In this document: positions 1 through 6,596 of the stretch, piece after piece | Position numbering within the stretch: the stretch's first letter is position 1 | How the letters are laid out: each line of letters begins with the position of its first letter | Assembly: GCA_041919675.1 (NCBI GenBank) | Contig: JAYRTJ010000156.1 | Span: 1-7,080, forward strand | Length of the DNA: 7,080 bases | From: SHVO01 sp041919675 | GTDB lineage: Bacteria > Pseudomonadota > Alphaproteobacteria > Rhodospirillales > Rhodospirillaceae | Direction: 5' to 3' | Translations under genes and position numbers: made by a program | Notes under the pieces: generated by a model | What the model saw: the letters and a program-made list of their open reading frames with translations, nothing else | What the model was told of the DNA's origin: nothing | Database searches by the model: none

Positions 1-1
1 T

Positions 2-1615
2 TTGGTCGTCAGCTTCGCTCTGCTCATGGTCGCCACGGCGATTTACTATCTTGCCGAACAACACAACAGCGCGCTCGACAACGCCGCCCGCCAGGCGCGC
101 AGCGCCGCGAACGCGGCACAGGCCCATGCCACGCGCACCTTCGTCGAAACCTACCGCGTCCTCGAAGGCATCGGCGACCTCTACCTGCACAATGTCGAGC
201 ACGGCGGCTTCGACGACCGCGCGCTGTATGAGATGTTGGCCCGGCGCCTCGAACAGACGCCGGGCGTCTACGTCTTCACCTTGTTCGACGCCGGCTTCAA
301 AGGCGTGGTGAGCGCGCGCAGTTTTCCGATCGACCTCGAGAAGTACCGCGACATGCCCCTGCGCGAGCTTGGAGACGCAGGCAACGGCCGCCTTTTTGGT
401 CCGCTTTACCAAAATATTTCGCCCGAGACGGGATTCCAGGGGGAATGGAGCCTGCCGCTCGCCCATGTCGTCGCGGGCAAGAACGGCGCGGTCACGGGAT
501 ATGCGACAGCGCTCATCAATACCCGCTACTTCGCGCACTACTTCTCGACCCTCGAGGTCGGCGCGTTCGGGCGCGTCACGATGTGGACCAGGGACGGCAA
601 GCTGATCGCCGCCACACCCAACGTCGCGCTGGCCCGCGGGGATGCCGCGCCGGAGAAGATCAACTCGCCCCATATCACCTTGCAAATCGCCATCGCCGAT
701 ATCCCGGCATCGATCATGGTGACGCTGGATGAACGCGACTATCTTGCCGGCTGGCGCCAAACCCGCAATCAGATCGGCTTCGCCGTGGCGACGATCATTC
801 TGGCCATGGGATCGTTCACGATGATCATCCTGCGCCAGCTCGCTCACTCGCAAAAAAACGAGAACGCCTTGCGGCAGGCCAAGGCCGCCGCGGAAGAAGC
901 CAATGAAGCCAAGAGCCGCTTCCTCGCTCATATGAGTCACGAGTTCCGCACACCCCTGAACGCCATCATGGGCTTCTCGGAAATCATCCGGAACAAGGTG
1001 CTGGGAGACGGCGTGTCGAGCGCCTACACGACCTACGCCGATCATATCCACCGTTCCGGCGAACATCTGCTCAACATCGTCAATGACATCCTGGACATGG
1101 CGAAGATCGAATCCGGGGTGCAGCCTTTGCATCAAGACACCATCGACATGCGCGCGGTCATGTCGGCCGCGGGCTCTTTCGTGCAGGGGCTGGCGACGCA
1201 ACGCGGACTGCGCATCGCCGTCGAGGCGCCGGCGCATCTTCCTTCGTTGCGCGGCGACGAGCGTTTCATCCGGCAAGTCCTGATCAACTTGCTGTCCAAC
1301 GCGATCAAATTCTCGCCGGCCGGGGGCGAGATCGTGCTGTGGGCGGCGCACCGCGCGGGGCACTGGCTGGACATATCGGTGAAGGACAATGGGCCGGGAA
1401 TCGAACCGACGCTGTTGAAGCGGCTGGGCGAACCGTTTCTGCAGGGCAATCCGGCGGTCTCGCACCTCGGGAAAGGAACCGGTCTCGGCCTTTCGATCTG
1501 CAAGCGCTATATGGACCTTCTCGGCGGTCAGCTCCGGATCGAGAGCATCGTCGGCGTAGGCACGACCGCAACCATCCGCTTCCCCAACGACCTGCTGGCG
1601 CCGGCCGGCGGCTAA
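2..1615 (+). CDS. Membrane sensor histidine kinase with periplasmic Cache-like sensor (5' partial)
   Basis: This is an inner-membrane sensor kinase that should autophosphorylate on histidine and pass the phosphate to an unseen response regulator. Residue numbers count from the TTG at base 2. That TTG is probably not the true start, because the frame is open to the window edge and a membrane helix (about 2-19) begins at once. A periplasmic region of about 235 residues follows and resembles a double-Cache/PDC sensor. A second membrane helix lies at about 258-277, then an Ala/Glu-rich coiled coil (about 280-308). The HisKA H-box reads SHEFRTPLN with His313. The HATPase_c domain has the N-box Asn433 (LLSNAIKF), G1 box DNGPGIE from Asp462, and G2 box GKGTGLGLS from Gly490. 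No receiver or HAMP domain is visible, so it is a classical, not hybrid, kinase. Its TAA overlaps the convergent btuD stop. The signal sensed is unknown. Kinase function is near certain; the Cache assignment is moderate. Confidence 0.95.
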   Translation: MVVSFALLMVATAIYYLAEQHNSALDNAARQARSAANAAQAHATRTFVETYRVLEGIGDLYLHNVEHGGFDDRALYEMLARRLEQTPGVYVFTLFDAGFKGVVSARSFPIDLEKYRDMPLRELGDAGNGRLFGPLYQNISPETGFQGEWSLPLAHVVAGKNGAVTGYATALINTRYFAHYFSTLEVGAFGRVTMWTRDGKLIAATPNVALARGDAAPEKINSPHITLQIAIADIPASIMVTLDERDYLAGWRQTRNQIGFAVATIILAMGSFTMIILRQLAHSQKNENALRQAKAAAEEANEAKSRFLAHMSHEFRTPLNAIMGFSEIIRNKVLGDGVSSAYTTYADHIHRSGEHLLNIVNDILDMAKIESGVQPLHQDTIDMRAVMSAAGSFVQGLATQRGLRIAVEAPAHLPSLRGDERFIRQVLINLLSNAIKFSPAGGEIVLWAAHRAGHWLDISVKDNGPGIEPTLLKRLGEPFLQGNPAVSHLGKGTGLGLSICKRYMDLLGGQLRIESIVGVGTTATIRFPNDLLAPAGG

Positions 1616-2388
1616 CGCGCGAGCGCGCGGGGAACAACGACGCGCGCCCCGCCCTCGGAAACGATATCGGCCGCGATACCGTAGTAGCGCGCAAGATTGC
1701 CGGCGCTCAGGACCTCGAGCGGCGCGCCGTCCGCAGCCACCACGCCCGCATCCATCAGGACGAGCCGGTCGCAGAAGCGCGAAGCCAACGTGAGATCGTG
1801 CAGGACGACAACGACCGTGCGCCCCTCGTGCGCCAGGGCCCGGAAAATGGCGAGCACCTGCATGGCATGCGCGGGATCGAGACCCGACACCGGCTCATCG
1901 GCCAACAGCACGGACGGCGCCCCTGCAAGCAGCCGCGCAATAAGCACGCGCGCAAGCTCGCCGCCGGAAAGTTCGGTCACGGGACGGTCGGCGAGATGCA
2001 GGACATCGGTGGCCCTCATCGCTTTTTCGACTTCGGCGTCGTCGGACGGCGCGAGGGAATCCCAGGGACCGAGGTGCGGCAGCCGGCCCAGCGCGACAAG
2101 CCGCCCCGCCGCCACCGGCCAAAGGGCCGCTTTTTCCTGGGCAAGATAGCCGATGGTCCGCGCGCGAGCGCGCCGGTCCCACCCCTCCAGCCCGCGGCCG
2201 TCCAGCACGAGTTCGCCCCCGGCAGAGGGTATAAGGGAGGCGCAGGCGCGCAGCAGCGTGGTTTTCCCCGCGCCGTTGGGGCCGATCAGGCCGATGAGCG
2301 ATCCCGGCGCGAGATCGAGAGTCACCCCGTTCAGGACGGGACGCGCGCCGTAGCGGACGGCGAGATGACGCAGCGAAAGCGTGCTCAT
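1612..2388 (-). CDS. btuD: Vitamin B12 ABC transporter ATP-binding protein
   Basis: This is the cytoplasmic ATPase (258 aa) that powers cobalamin import with the BtuC permease. It has a complete ABC nucleotide-binding domain: Walker A GPNGAGKTT (36-44, Lys42), Q-loop Gln84 (YLAQ), signature LSGGE (140-144), Walker B ending LLADE (Glu165), D-loop GLDP, and H-loop His197 (VLHD). Length and motif spacing fit the FecE/BtuD/HemV family that pairs with FecCD permeases. The ATG start is chosen because its first bases overlap the btuC stop as ATGA, and the domain begins right after it (MSTLSLRHLAV). The open frame continues far upstream, but there it is only a shadow inside btuC. There is no good Shine-Dalgarno sequence before this ATG, so translation probably depends on coupling to btuC. 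It is the last gene of the riboswitch-controlled operon. The family alone could mean haem or siderophore uptake; the riboswitch and BtuB decide for B12. Confidence 0.94.
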   Translation of the reverse strand: MSTLSLRHLAVRYGARPVLNGVTLDLAPGSLIGLIGPNGAGKTTLLRACASLIPSAGGELVLDGRGLEGWDRRARARTIGYLAQEKAALWPVAAGRLVALGRLPHLGPWDSLAPSDDAEVEKAMRATDVLHLADRPVTELSGGELARVLIARLLAGAPSVLLADEPVSGLDPAHAMQVLAIFRALAHEGRTVVVVLHDLTLASRFCDRLVLMDAGVVAADGAPLEVLSAGNLARYYGIAADIVSEGGARVVVPRALAR

Positions 2389-3404
2389 GGGCGCGACCGC
2401 CGCAACACGACAAGAAGATGAAGGAAGAACGGCGCGCCGATGATGGCGGTGATGACCCCGACTTTCAGCTCGAGCGCCGTCGGGATCATACGCACGCCGA
2501 TATCGGCGGCCAGCATGAGCGCGGCCCCGCCGAGCATGCTCGGCAACAGGAGCCGGCCCGGGCGATACCCGACCAGCGGACGCACGAGGTGCGGGACCAC
2601 GAGGCCGACGAAACTGATCACACCGGTGACCGCCACGGCGGCGCCCACGCAGAAAGCGGTCCCGAGCACGGCGCGAAGCTTGACCTGACGCATGTCGAAG
2701 CCGAGCGTGGCGGCCGTATCCTCGCCCAGGCTCATGGCATCGAGCGCGCGGGCGACGGAAAAGAGAAGGATCCAGCCGACCACCATCGCCGGCAGCGCCA
2801 TGAAGACGTGGTCCAGCGAGCGGTCGGCGAAGGAGCCGAGGATCCAGAACACGATTTCCATCGCCGCGTAGGGGCTTGGCGCGAAGTTGAGCGCCAGCGA
2901 GGTCAGCGCCGACGTGAGGGCGTTGATCGCCACCCCCGCGAGCACAAGAGTCAATGTGTCCTGCGCGCGCCCGCCGAGCAGCAAAAGAAGCGCCGTGGCG
3001 ATGAGGGTTCCGGCCATCCCGCCGACAGGCAGCAAATAGGAAAGCCCGCCCGCTCCGAAATAGAAAACGGCGACGGCGCCGAGCGCGGCGGAGCTGGAAG
3101 CGCCCAGAAGCGCGGGCTCGGCGAGCGGATTGCGCAACAAGCCTTGCAGGACCGCGCCGGAAAGCCCGAGCGAGGCCCCGACCAAAAGGGCCAACAGCGT
3201 GCGCGGCACGCGGACCTGGCTCATGATCAGCCACGCCGTCTCCGCGTCGCGGCGCCAAAGGCTCACAAGATCGCCGAGGCCGCCGGTGGTCTCGCCGCGG
3301 CCCGTGATGACCGAGACGGCCGTGAGAACCGCGACCAGGGCGCAAAGCGTGCCGACGACCAGGGCGAACGGCCGTTCACGGAAGGCCGAGGTTTGCGCGA
3401 TCAT
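2385..3404 (-). CDS. btuC: Vitamin B12 ABC transporter permease (FecCD/BtuC family)
   Basis: This is the inner-membrane channel subunit (339 aa), expected to work as a dimer with two BtuD and to receive cobalamin from BtuF. It is hydrophobic throughout, as expected for the ten-helix FecCD fold. Family landmarks are RVPRTLLALLVGA (65-77), NPLAEPALLG (92-101, very close to the E. coli BtuC wording), the GEDTAATLGFD region (227-237) thought to contact the ATPase, VGLVVPHLVR (266-275), LLLP and AADIGVR (299-305). By my reading Arg65, Arg68 and Arg305 line up with the E. coli BtuC arginines that dock the BtuF glutamates. The ATG overlaps the btuF stop as ATGA, and a GGAG lies 8 bases upstream inside btuF. 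Its own stop overlaps btuD the same way. E. coli BtuC is slightly shorter (326 aa); the extra length is at the N-terminus. Family certain; substrate inferred from the operon and riboswitch. Confidence 0.94.
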   Translation of the reverse strand: MIAQTSAFRERPFALVVGTLCALVAVLTAVSVITGRGETTGGLGDLVSLWRRDAETAWLIMSQVRVPRTLLALLVGASLGLSGAVLQGLLRNPLAEPALLGASSSAALGAVAVFYFGAGGLSYLLPVGGMAGTLIATALLLLLGGRAQDTLTLVLAGVAINALTSALTSLALNFAPSPYAAMEIVFWILGSFADRSLDHVFMALPAMVVGWILLFSVARALDAMSLGEDTAATLGFDMRQVKLRAVLGTAFCVGAAVAVTGVISFVGLVVPHLVRPLVGYRPGRLLLPSMLGGAALMLAADIGVRMIPTALELKVGVITAIIGAPFFLHLLVVLRRSRP

Positions 3405-4228
3405 GGCGCGGTCTCCAACAATGCCGCCAGCCGCTCGGCGGCTTCGGCGACCATCGGCGTGCCGCAGGTGAGAAGCCGCCCGGGGATCGCAACCGTCTTG
3501 CGCCGCCCGAGACCGTGCTTGAGCGCGGGATGTTCCATCGCCGCGCCGGCGAGGGACGGAACGCCGGGGCGGTAAATAAGATAGATGATGCGCTCGGGCT
3601 TGATCGCCAGCATGGTCTCGAGAGGGACTTGGCCGTAAGCGCCGACACCGAGTTCAGGCGCCTTGTTCACGAGGCCCGTCAGCGACATCACCTCATCCGC
3701 GAGCCCGGGACGCCCGACCGTGAAGCCGTTGGCGTCGAAAACGATCGCCGAGCCGAAACGCCCGGCGGGTTCGGCGACCGCCGCCAGGCGCCGGTCCATA
3801 TCGGCAAGCAGTTCGGCCGCCCGGGCCTCGGCGCCGAGCGCGGCGCCGAGTTCGGTCATCGTCGCGCGAATCCCCGCGATGGTTTCAGGGCTTTCGATTT
3901 CAATGATCGGATAACCAAGGCGCTTCAGCATCGCCTTCGCGAAACCTGTGCTGGTGCGGCCCGCGAGCACAAGGTCCGGCTTCACCGCAATCGCTTCCTC
4001 GGCGAGCCCGTGATTGATGGGAATGCCGGCCGCGAGGCCGGCAAGCGGCGATTCCGCCGGATCCGCGCCGAGGAAACTGATGGAAACGATCCGCTCCGGC
4101 CCCGCCAACAAAAGCGCCATCTGATCGGTGCAGAGGTTCATGGACACGATGCGCCGCGGCTCGGCGCGTGCGGCGCCGGCGCAAAGCGCAAGCGTGAGAA
4201 CCGTGCCTCGTATCCATGAACGGATCAT
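3401..4228 (-). CDS. btuF: Periplasmic cobalamin-binding protein (BtuF-like)
   Basis: This is the periplasmic binding protein (275 aa) that would capture cobalamin from BtuB and deliver it to BtuCD. The signal peptide has Arg3 and Arg7, a hydrophobic core (about 9-20) and an ARA cleavage site after residue 22. There is no lipobox, so it should be soluble. The mature protein is a class III (helical backbone) binding protein: lobe 1 begins PRRIVSMNLCTDQ (25-37) and contains the EEAIAVKPDLVLAG stretch (78-90); lobe 2 contains PLETMLAIKPERIIYL (202-217). Glu78 or Glu79 and Glu204 sit where the family has its two BtuC-docking glutamates. Cys33 and Cys255 are conserved-looking and could pair, but I cannot show this. 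The ATG is 8 bases after the btuB stop, with an AGGA 6 bases upstream and a GGAGG inside the btuB end. Substrate assignment rests on the riboswitch and the btuB/C/D neighbours. Confidence 0.92.
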   Translation of the reverse strand: MIRSWIRGTVLTLALCAGAARAEPRRIVSMNLCTDQMALLLAGPERIVSISFLGADPAESPLAGLAAGIPINHGLAEEAIAVKPDLVLAGRTSTGFAKAMLKRLGYPIIEIESPETIAGIRATMTELGAALGAEARAAELLADMDRRLAAVAEPAGRFGSAIVFDANGFTVGRPGLADEVMSLTGLVNKAPELGVGAYGQVPLETMLAIKPERIIYLIYRPGVPSLAGAAMEHPALKHGLGRRKTVAIPGRLLTCGTPMVAEAAERLAALLETAP

Positions 4229-4236
4229 GCGAGATC

Positions 4237-6180
4237 CTATCCTCCGAAGCGCGCTTTCACGCCCGCGTACGCGCCGAGGCCGAGCGTGCCATATGTGTAG
4301 ACTTCCTGATATCGCCGATCGAGCGCGTTCTCGATCCGGCCGAAGACCTGGATCGTGTCCGTGACATCGTAGGACCCGGAGACGGTCACAAGCGTGAAAT
4401 CGTCCAGCCGCGCAACGCCCGACGGGATGGAGGGAACGAACACCACGTCGGTCATCGGGCCGTTGTAGTCGGCGCTGATGCCGACGCTTGCGCGCGGCAG
4501 GAAACGGTACGAGGCCGAAACGCTGCCGACATGTTTGGGACGGCGCACTTCCTGGAACCCCAGTTCATCCTCGGCTTCGGTATAACCATAGCTGGCCGCG
4601 AGCGTGAGATCGGCCGTGGGCGCATAACGCCCCGAAAGCTCGACGCCGCGTCGTGTGCTTTCACCTGCAGCATTGCGCACGGTGAACGGAAACACGCTGA
4701 AGTCGTTGAGGATCTCGTCGCGGAAATCGGCGGCGAAATAAGTGGCCGACAGCTGCGCGACATCGCCGAAGGCGTAGTCGGCCCCGACGTCCCACCCCTT
4801 TGAGCTTTCCGGCTTGAGATTCGGATTGCCGACGAAGCTGGTGGGATCGAAACCGAACAGTTCGAAGAAACCGGGCTTGGCGAAACCCGTGCCATAGCTG
4901 GCGCGAAGCTTCAGGCCGCTCGCCGGCGCCTGCCAAGCCGCCGTCGCGCGGTAGGTGGTCGCATTGCGGAAAAGATCGTTGTCGTCATGACGCAGCGCGC
5001 CGGAAACGAACAGCTGGCCGGCGACGGCAAGCCGGTATTCGGCGACATAGCCGATGTCCTGCGTCGCGCGCCGCTGGTTTTGCGGTCCCGGGAACGCGCT
5101 TTGGTTCTCGAATTTTTCATCCTTGTATTGGATGTAACCGGTCACCGTATGACGCAGCGGATCGCCCTCTTCGCCGAGGAAGAGGTTGGTCTGGTACGAG
5201 AGATTGACCCGGCGGCCCGCGGCGCCGAACGAGAAGGCCTTCATGTCGAAATTGCGCTTACGCACGTCGGTCACGGCCGCGGCGAGGGTGTGATCCCACG
5301 TGCCATCGCGCAGCGAGAAGCGGCCGGCGGCGCGGCCATAGGCGGTCTTGGTGCGGTGTGAATTATCCGAATCGACGGCCGCGCCGTAGGTCGGCCCGCC
5401 GAAGTTCATGAAATCCTGGATGTCTTCTTCGCCGTAGGCCTGCGTATAGCGGGCCGCCAGCGACAAATCGAAGATCTCGTTCGGCGCGATATGACCGCTG
5501 GCGTTGAACGTGAGATTCTGATGGCCGTCTTTTTCCGTACCGCTGGCGGCTTGCGAGGCGCCGTCGGTATCGAGCCACGACAGGGACGCGCCGAGGCTAT
5601 AGCCCTCGCCCCCGGCGCCCGCGCTGCCGCTGAGATGATAGGTGCCGAACGATCCGCCTTGGGCGCTGACGGACCCTTCCAGCGGACCATGGCCTTCGCG
5701 TGTGATGATGTTGATCACGCCGCCGATCGCCTGGCTTCCGTAGAGCGCGCTTTGCGGGCCGCGCAGCACCTCGATGCGCTCGACATCGTCGGTGAGAAGG
5801 TTGGCGAAGTCGAACTCATCGGCCGTCATCGGATCGCCGACCTCGATGCCATTGATCAGGACGAGCGTATGATTGCCCTCGGCGCCGCGCAGGCGAACCT
5901 GCGTCTGCGCGCCGCGCTGGCCGGAGCGGTTCACCGCGACGCCGGGCACTTCACGCAAGAGGTCGGAGACCTCGAAGCGGGGACGCTGCGCGATGTCTTC
6001 GGCCGTGAGCACATCGATGGCGCTGCCGACGGTCTTGAGCGGAACTATCGTGCGGCTGGCCGTGACGACGATTTCGTCCAAACCGGACACATCGGCCGCG
6101 CGCAGGGCGCAGGGCGCGGCGGACAGAATCGTCGAAGAGAGCAGAAGTGAAAGCGGACGCTTGAGACAGAGCGAGTCCAT
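4237..6180 (-). CDS. btuB: TonB-dependent vitamin B12 outer-membrane receptor
   Basis: This is the outer-membrane beta-barrel receptor (647 aa; E. coli BtuB is 614) that imports cobalamin with energy from TonB. The signal peptide (Lys7, Arg8, hydrophobic 10-22, cleavage near Ala28/Ala29) is followed by a TonB box DEIVVTAS (35-42). The plug domain (about 45-162) carries LLREVPGVAV, QVRLRGAEGNHTLVLING and the hallmark LRGPQSALYGSQAIGGVINII. The remainder is a 22-strand-type barrel with alternating aromatic/polar strands and a final GLGAYAGVKARFGG, where Phe is third from the end rather than last. In-frame ATGs also exist at 6207 and 6228. I chose 6180 because it alone has a purine-rich site (GGGG, 7 bases upstream) and gives a normal signal peptide. 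It is the first gene after the cobalamin riboswitch, which strongly supports B12 over iron-siderophore uptake. Confidence 0.94.
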   Translation of the reverse strand: MDSLCLKRPLSLLLSSTILSAAPCALRAADVSGLDEIVVTASRTIVPLKTVGSAIDVLTAEDIAQRPRFEVSDLLREVPGVAVNRSGQRGAQTQVRLRGAEGNHTLVLINGIEVGDPMTADEFDFANLLTDDVERIEVLRGPQSALYGSQAIGGVINIITREGHGPLEGSVSAQGGSFGTYHLSGSAGAGGEGYSLGASLSWLDTDGASQAASGTEKDGHQNLTFNASGHIAPNEIFDLSLAARYTQAYGEEDIQDFMNFGGPTYGAAVDSDNSHRTKTAYGRAAGRFSLRDGTWDHTLAAAVTDVRKRNFDMKAFSFGAAGRRVNLSYQTNLFLGEEGDPLRHTVTGYIQYKDEKFENQSAFPGPQNQRRATQDIGYVAEYRLAVAGQLFVSGALRHDDNDLFRNATTYRATAAWQAPASGLKLRASYGTGFAKPGFFELFGFDPTSFVGNPNLKPESSKGWDVGADYAFGDVAQLSATYFAADFRDEILNDFSVFPFTVRNAAGESTRRGVELSGRYAPTADLTLAASYGYTEAEDELGFQEVRRPKHVGSVSASYRFLPRASVGISADYNGPMTDVVFVPSIPSGVARLDDFTLVTVSGSYDVTDTIQVFGRIENALDRRYQEVYTYGTLGLGAYAGVKARFGG

Positions 6181-6368
6181 GACAAAACCCCATGCGGACT
6201 TCTTCATGGACGCGGGAACTGCGCACATGATCGAGCCGGTTAAGACGATGACGATCTTGGGTTTTGCAAAGCGGCTGGCCCAATCCGTCGCGGATGCGTT
6301 ACGCGCGTCACCGCGATCAGATTGGCCGCACCGCGGGAATTACCCCGTCCCACGGTAAGGTGACGCTC
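6181..6368 (-). promoter_or_regulatory. Expression platform of the cobalamin riboswitch
   Basis: The 188 nt between the aptamer and the btuB ATG hold several helices that cannot all coexist. (1) A candidate L13 hairpin lies directly after P1 (stem CGTC 6365-6362 with GACG 6349-6346), with CCTTAC (6360-6355) in its loop. (2) A competing 8-bp hairpin pairs 6355-6348 with 6338-6331, with one G-U pair. (3) CCGTCGCG (6375-6368), which includes most of the 3' side of P1, can pair with CGCGACGG (6292-6285). (4) A 5-bp helix, TTGGG 6283-6279 with CCCAA 6261-6257, shares bases with (5) the RBS-covering helix 6266-6259/6190-6183. No hairpin here is followed by a U-tract, so translational (or Rho-dependent) control is more likely than intrinsic termination. 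Pairings were found by eye and energies not computed. Confidence 0.6.
6183..6191 (-). promoter_or_regulatory. btuB ribosome binding site, complementary to an upstream leader segment
   Basis: GGGG (6191-6188) lies 7 bases before the ATG at 6180. It is a modest Shine-Dalgarno sequence but the only one near the three candidate starts. The 8-mer GGGTTTTG (6190-6183) is a perfect reverse complement of CAAAACCC at 6266-6259 in the same leader. The RBS can therefore be buried in an 8-bp helix, as expected for translational control by a riboswitch. Confidence 0.55.
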
Positions 6369-6549
6369 GCGACGGTAGGTCTCCTGACTTCGCGGGTCGT
6401 CGCGGCCTATTCGCCTTCCCAGGTCTTTTTGCAAAGACCCAGTGGCTTTGTTGAACAGGCTGCTCGCCGCTTACAGTTGCGGGGGCAGTTCCGGCCTTAC
6501 ACCGGCATTCCCTTTTCGCCGCGGCGGGTTAACGCCGCGGCACCATCGC
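6369..6549 (-). promoter_or_regulatory. Cobalamin (B12) riboswitch aptamer
   Basis: This RNA element binds a cobalamin and controls the btuB operon. On the - strand all the conserved blocks occur in order. P1 is GCGATGGT (6549-6542) pairing with ACCGTCGC (6376-6369). An 8-bp hairpin follows (6540-6533/6526-6519), then AAAAGGGAA. Next comes the CCGG-TGTAAGG-CCGG stem-loop (6505-6491), whose loop should be L5, then ACTGCCCCCGCAACTGTAA and GCGG. GCCACTG (6446-6440), a 7-bp peripheral hairpin (6439-6433/6428-6422) and GGGAAGGC (6420-6413) come after that. The element closes with the B12 box AGTCAGGAGACCTACC (6389-6374). The length of about 180 nt and the peripheral hairpin suit a class I (adenosylcobalamin-type) element; the exact ligand form is inferred. 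Ligand binding should repress the uptake genes downstream. Confidence 0.96.
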
Positions 6550-6552
6550 TGC

Positions 6553-6571
6553 GTAAGGTGGTAAACCTCAC
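6553..6571. repeat. Inverted repeat over the btuB -10 region
   Basis: On the - strand GTGAGGT (6571-6565) and ACCTTAC (6559-6553) form a 7-5-7 inverted repeat with one mismatch. It covers the proposed -10 and the likely transcription start. Its placement suits an operator, but no known regulator motif is recognised and it may be chance. Confidence 0.35.
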
Positions 6572-6586
6572 CCGTCATCCTGTCAA
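6558..6586 (-). promoter_or_regulatory. Likely promoter of the btuB operon
   Basis: A perfect -35 hexamer TTGACA (6586-6581) is followed after 17 bases by TACCAC (6563-6558), a weak -10 with 3 of 6 matches. Transcription would start near 6551, almost exactly at the first base of riboswitch stem P1 (6549). This positional agreement is the main support. The promoter sits 10 bases after the stop codon of the upstream proline-rich gene, so read-through from that gene is also possible. Confidence 0.45.
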
Positions 6587-6596
6587 TTCGCGCGGC

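Noticed and set aside
1616..1629. GC hairpin after the kinase stop considered as a bidirectional terminator
   Set aside because: Only 5 bp with a tiny loop and no T-run on either side; likely a by-product of the Arg/Ala codons at the btuD end.
2389..3345. Upstream extension of the btuD reading frame (577 aa in total)
   Set aside because: The added part is Arg/Ala/Gly-rich, matches no family and lies fully inside btuC in another frame. The ABC domain starts at the ATG at 2388.
1339..3575. Two long + strand frames (1339-2421 and 2418-3575) antisense to btuD and btuC
   Set aside because: Composition is Arg/Gly/Glu/His-rich without domains. This is typical of shadow frames opposite GC-rich genes, and clear genes occupy the other strand.
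3515..6150. Other + strand frames opposite btuF and btuB (e.g. 3515-4219, 4216-4803, 5491-6150)
   Set aside because: No recognisable domain or convincing ribosome binding site; explained as shadows of the receptor and binding-protein genes.
4237..6180. TonB receptor considered as a siderophore or haem receptor
   Set aside because: The plug wording, the following BtuF/BtuC/BtuD-type genes and above all the cobalamin riboswitch favour B12.
6331..6355. Hairpin considered as an intrinsic terminator in the btuB leader
   Set aside because: The 8-bp stem is good, but the following bases on the - strand (TGCGGCCAATCTG) contain no U-tract. It is better seen as part of the switching structure.
6240..6434. 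64-aa frame in the btuB leader, - strand
   Set aside because: It starts with TTG inside the riboswitch and runs through the B12 box; the sequence is explained by conserved RNA structure, not coding.
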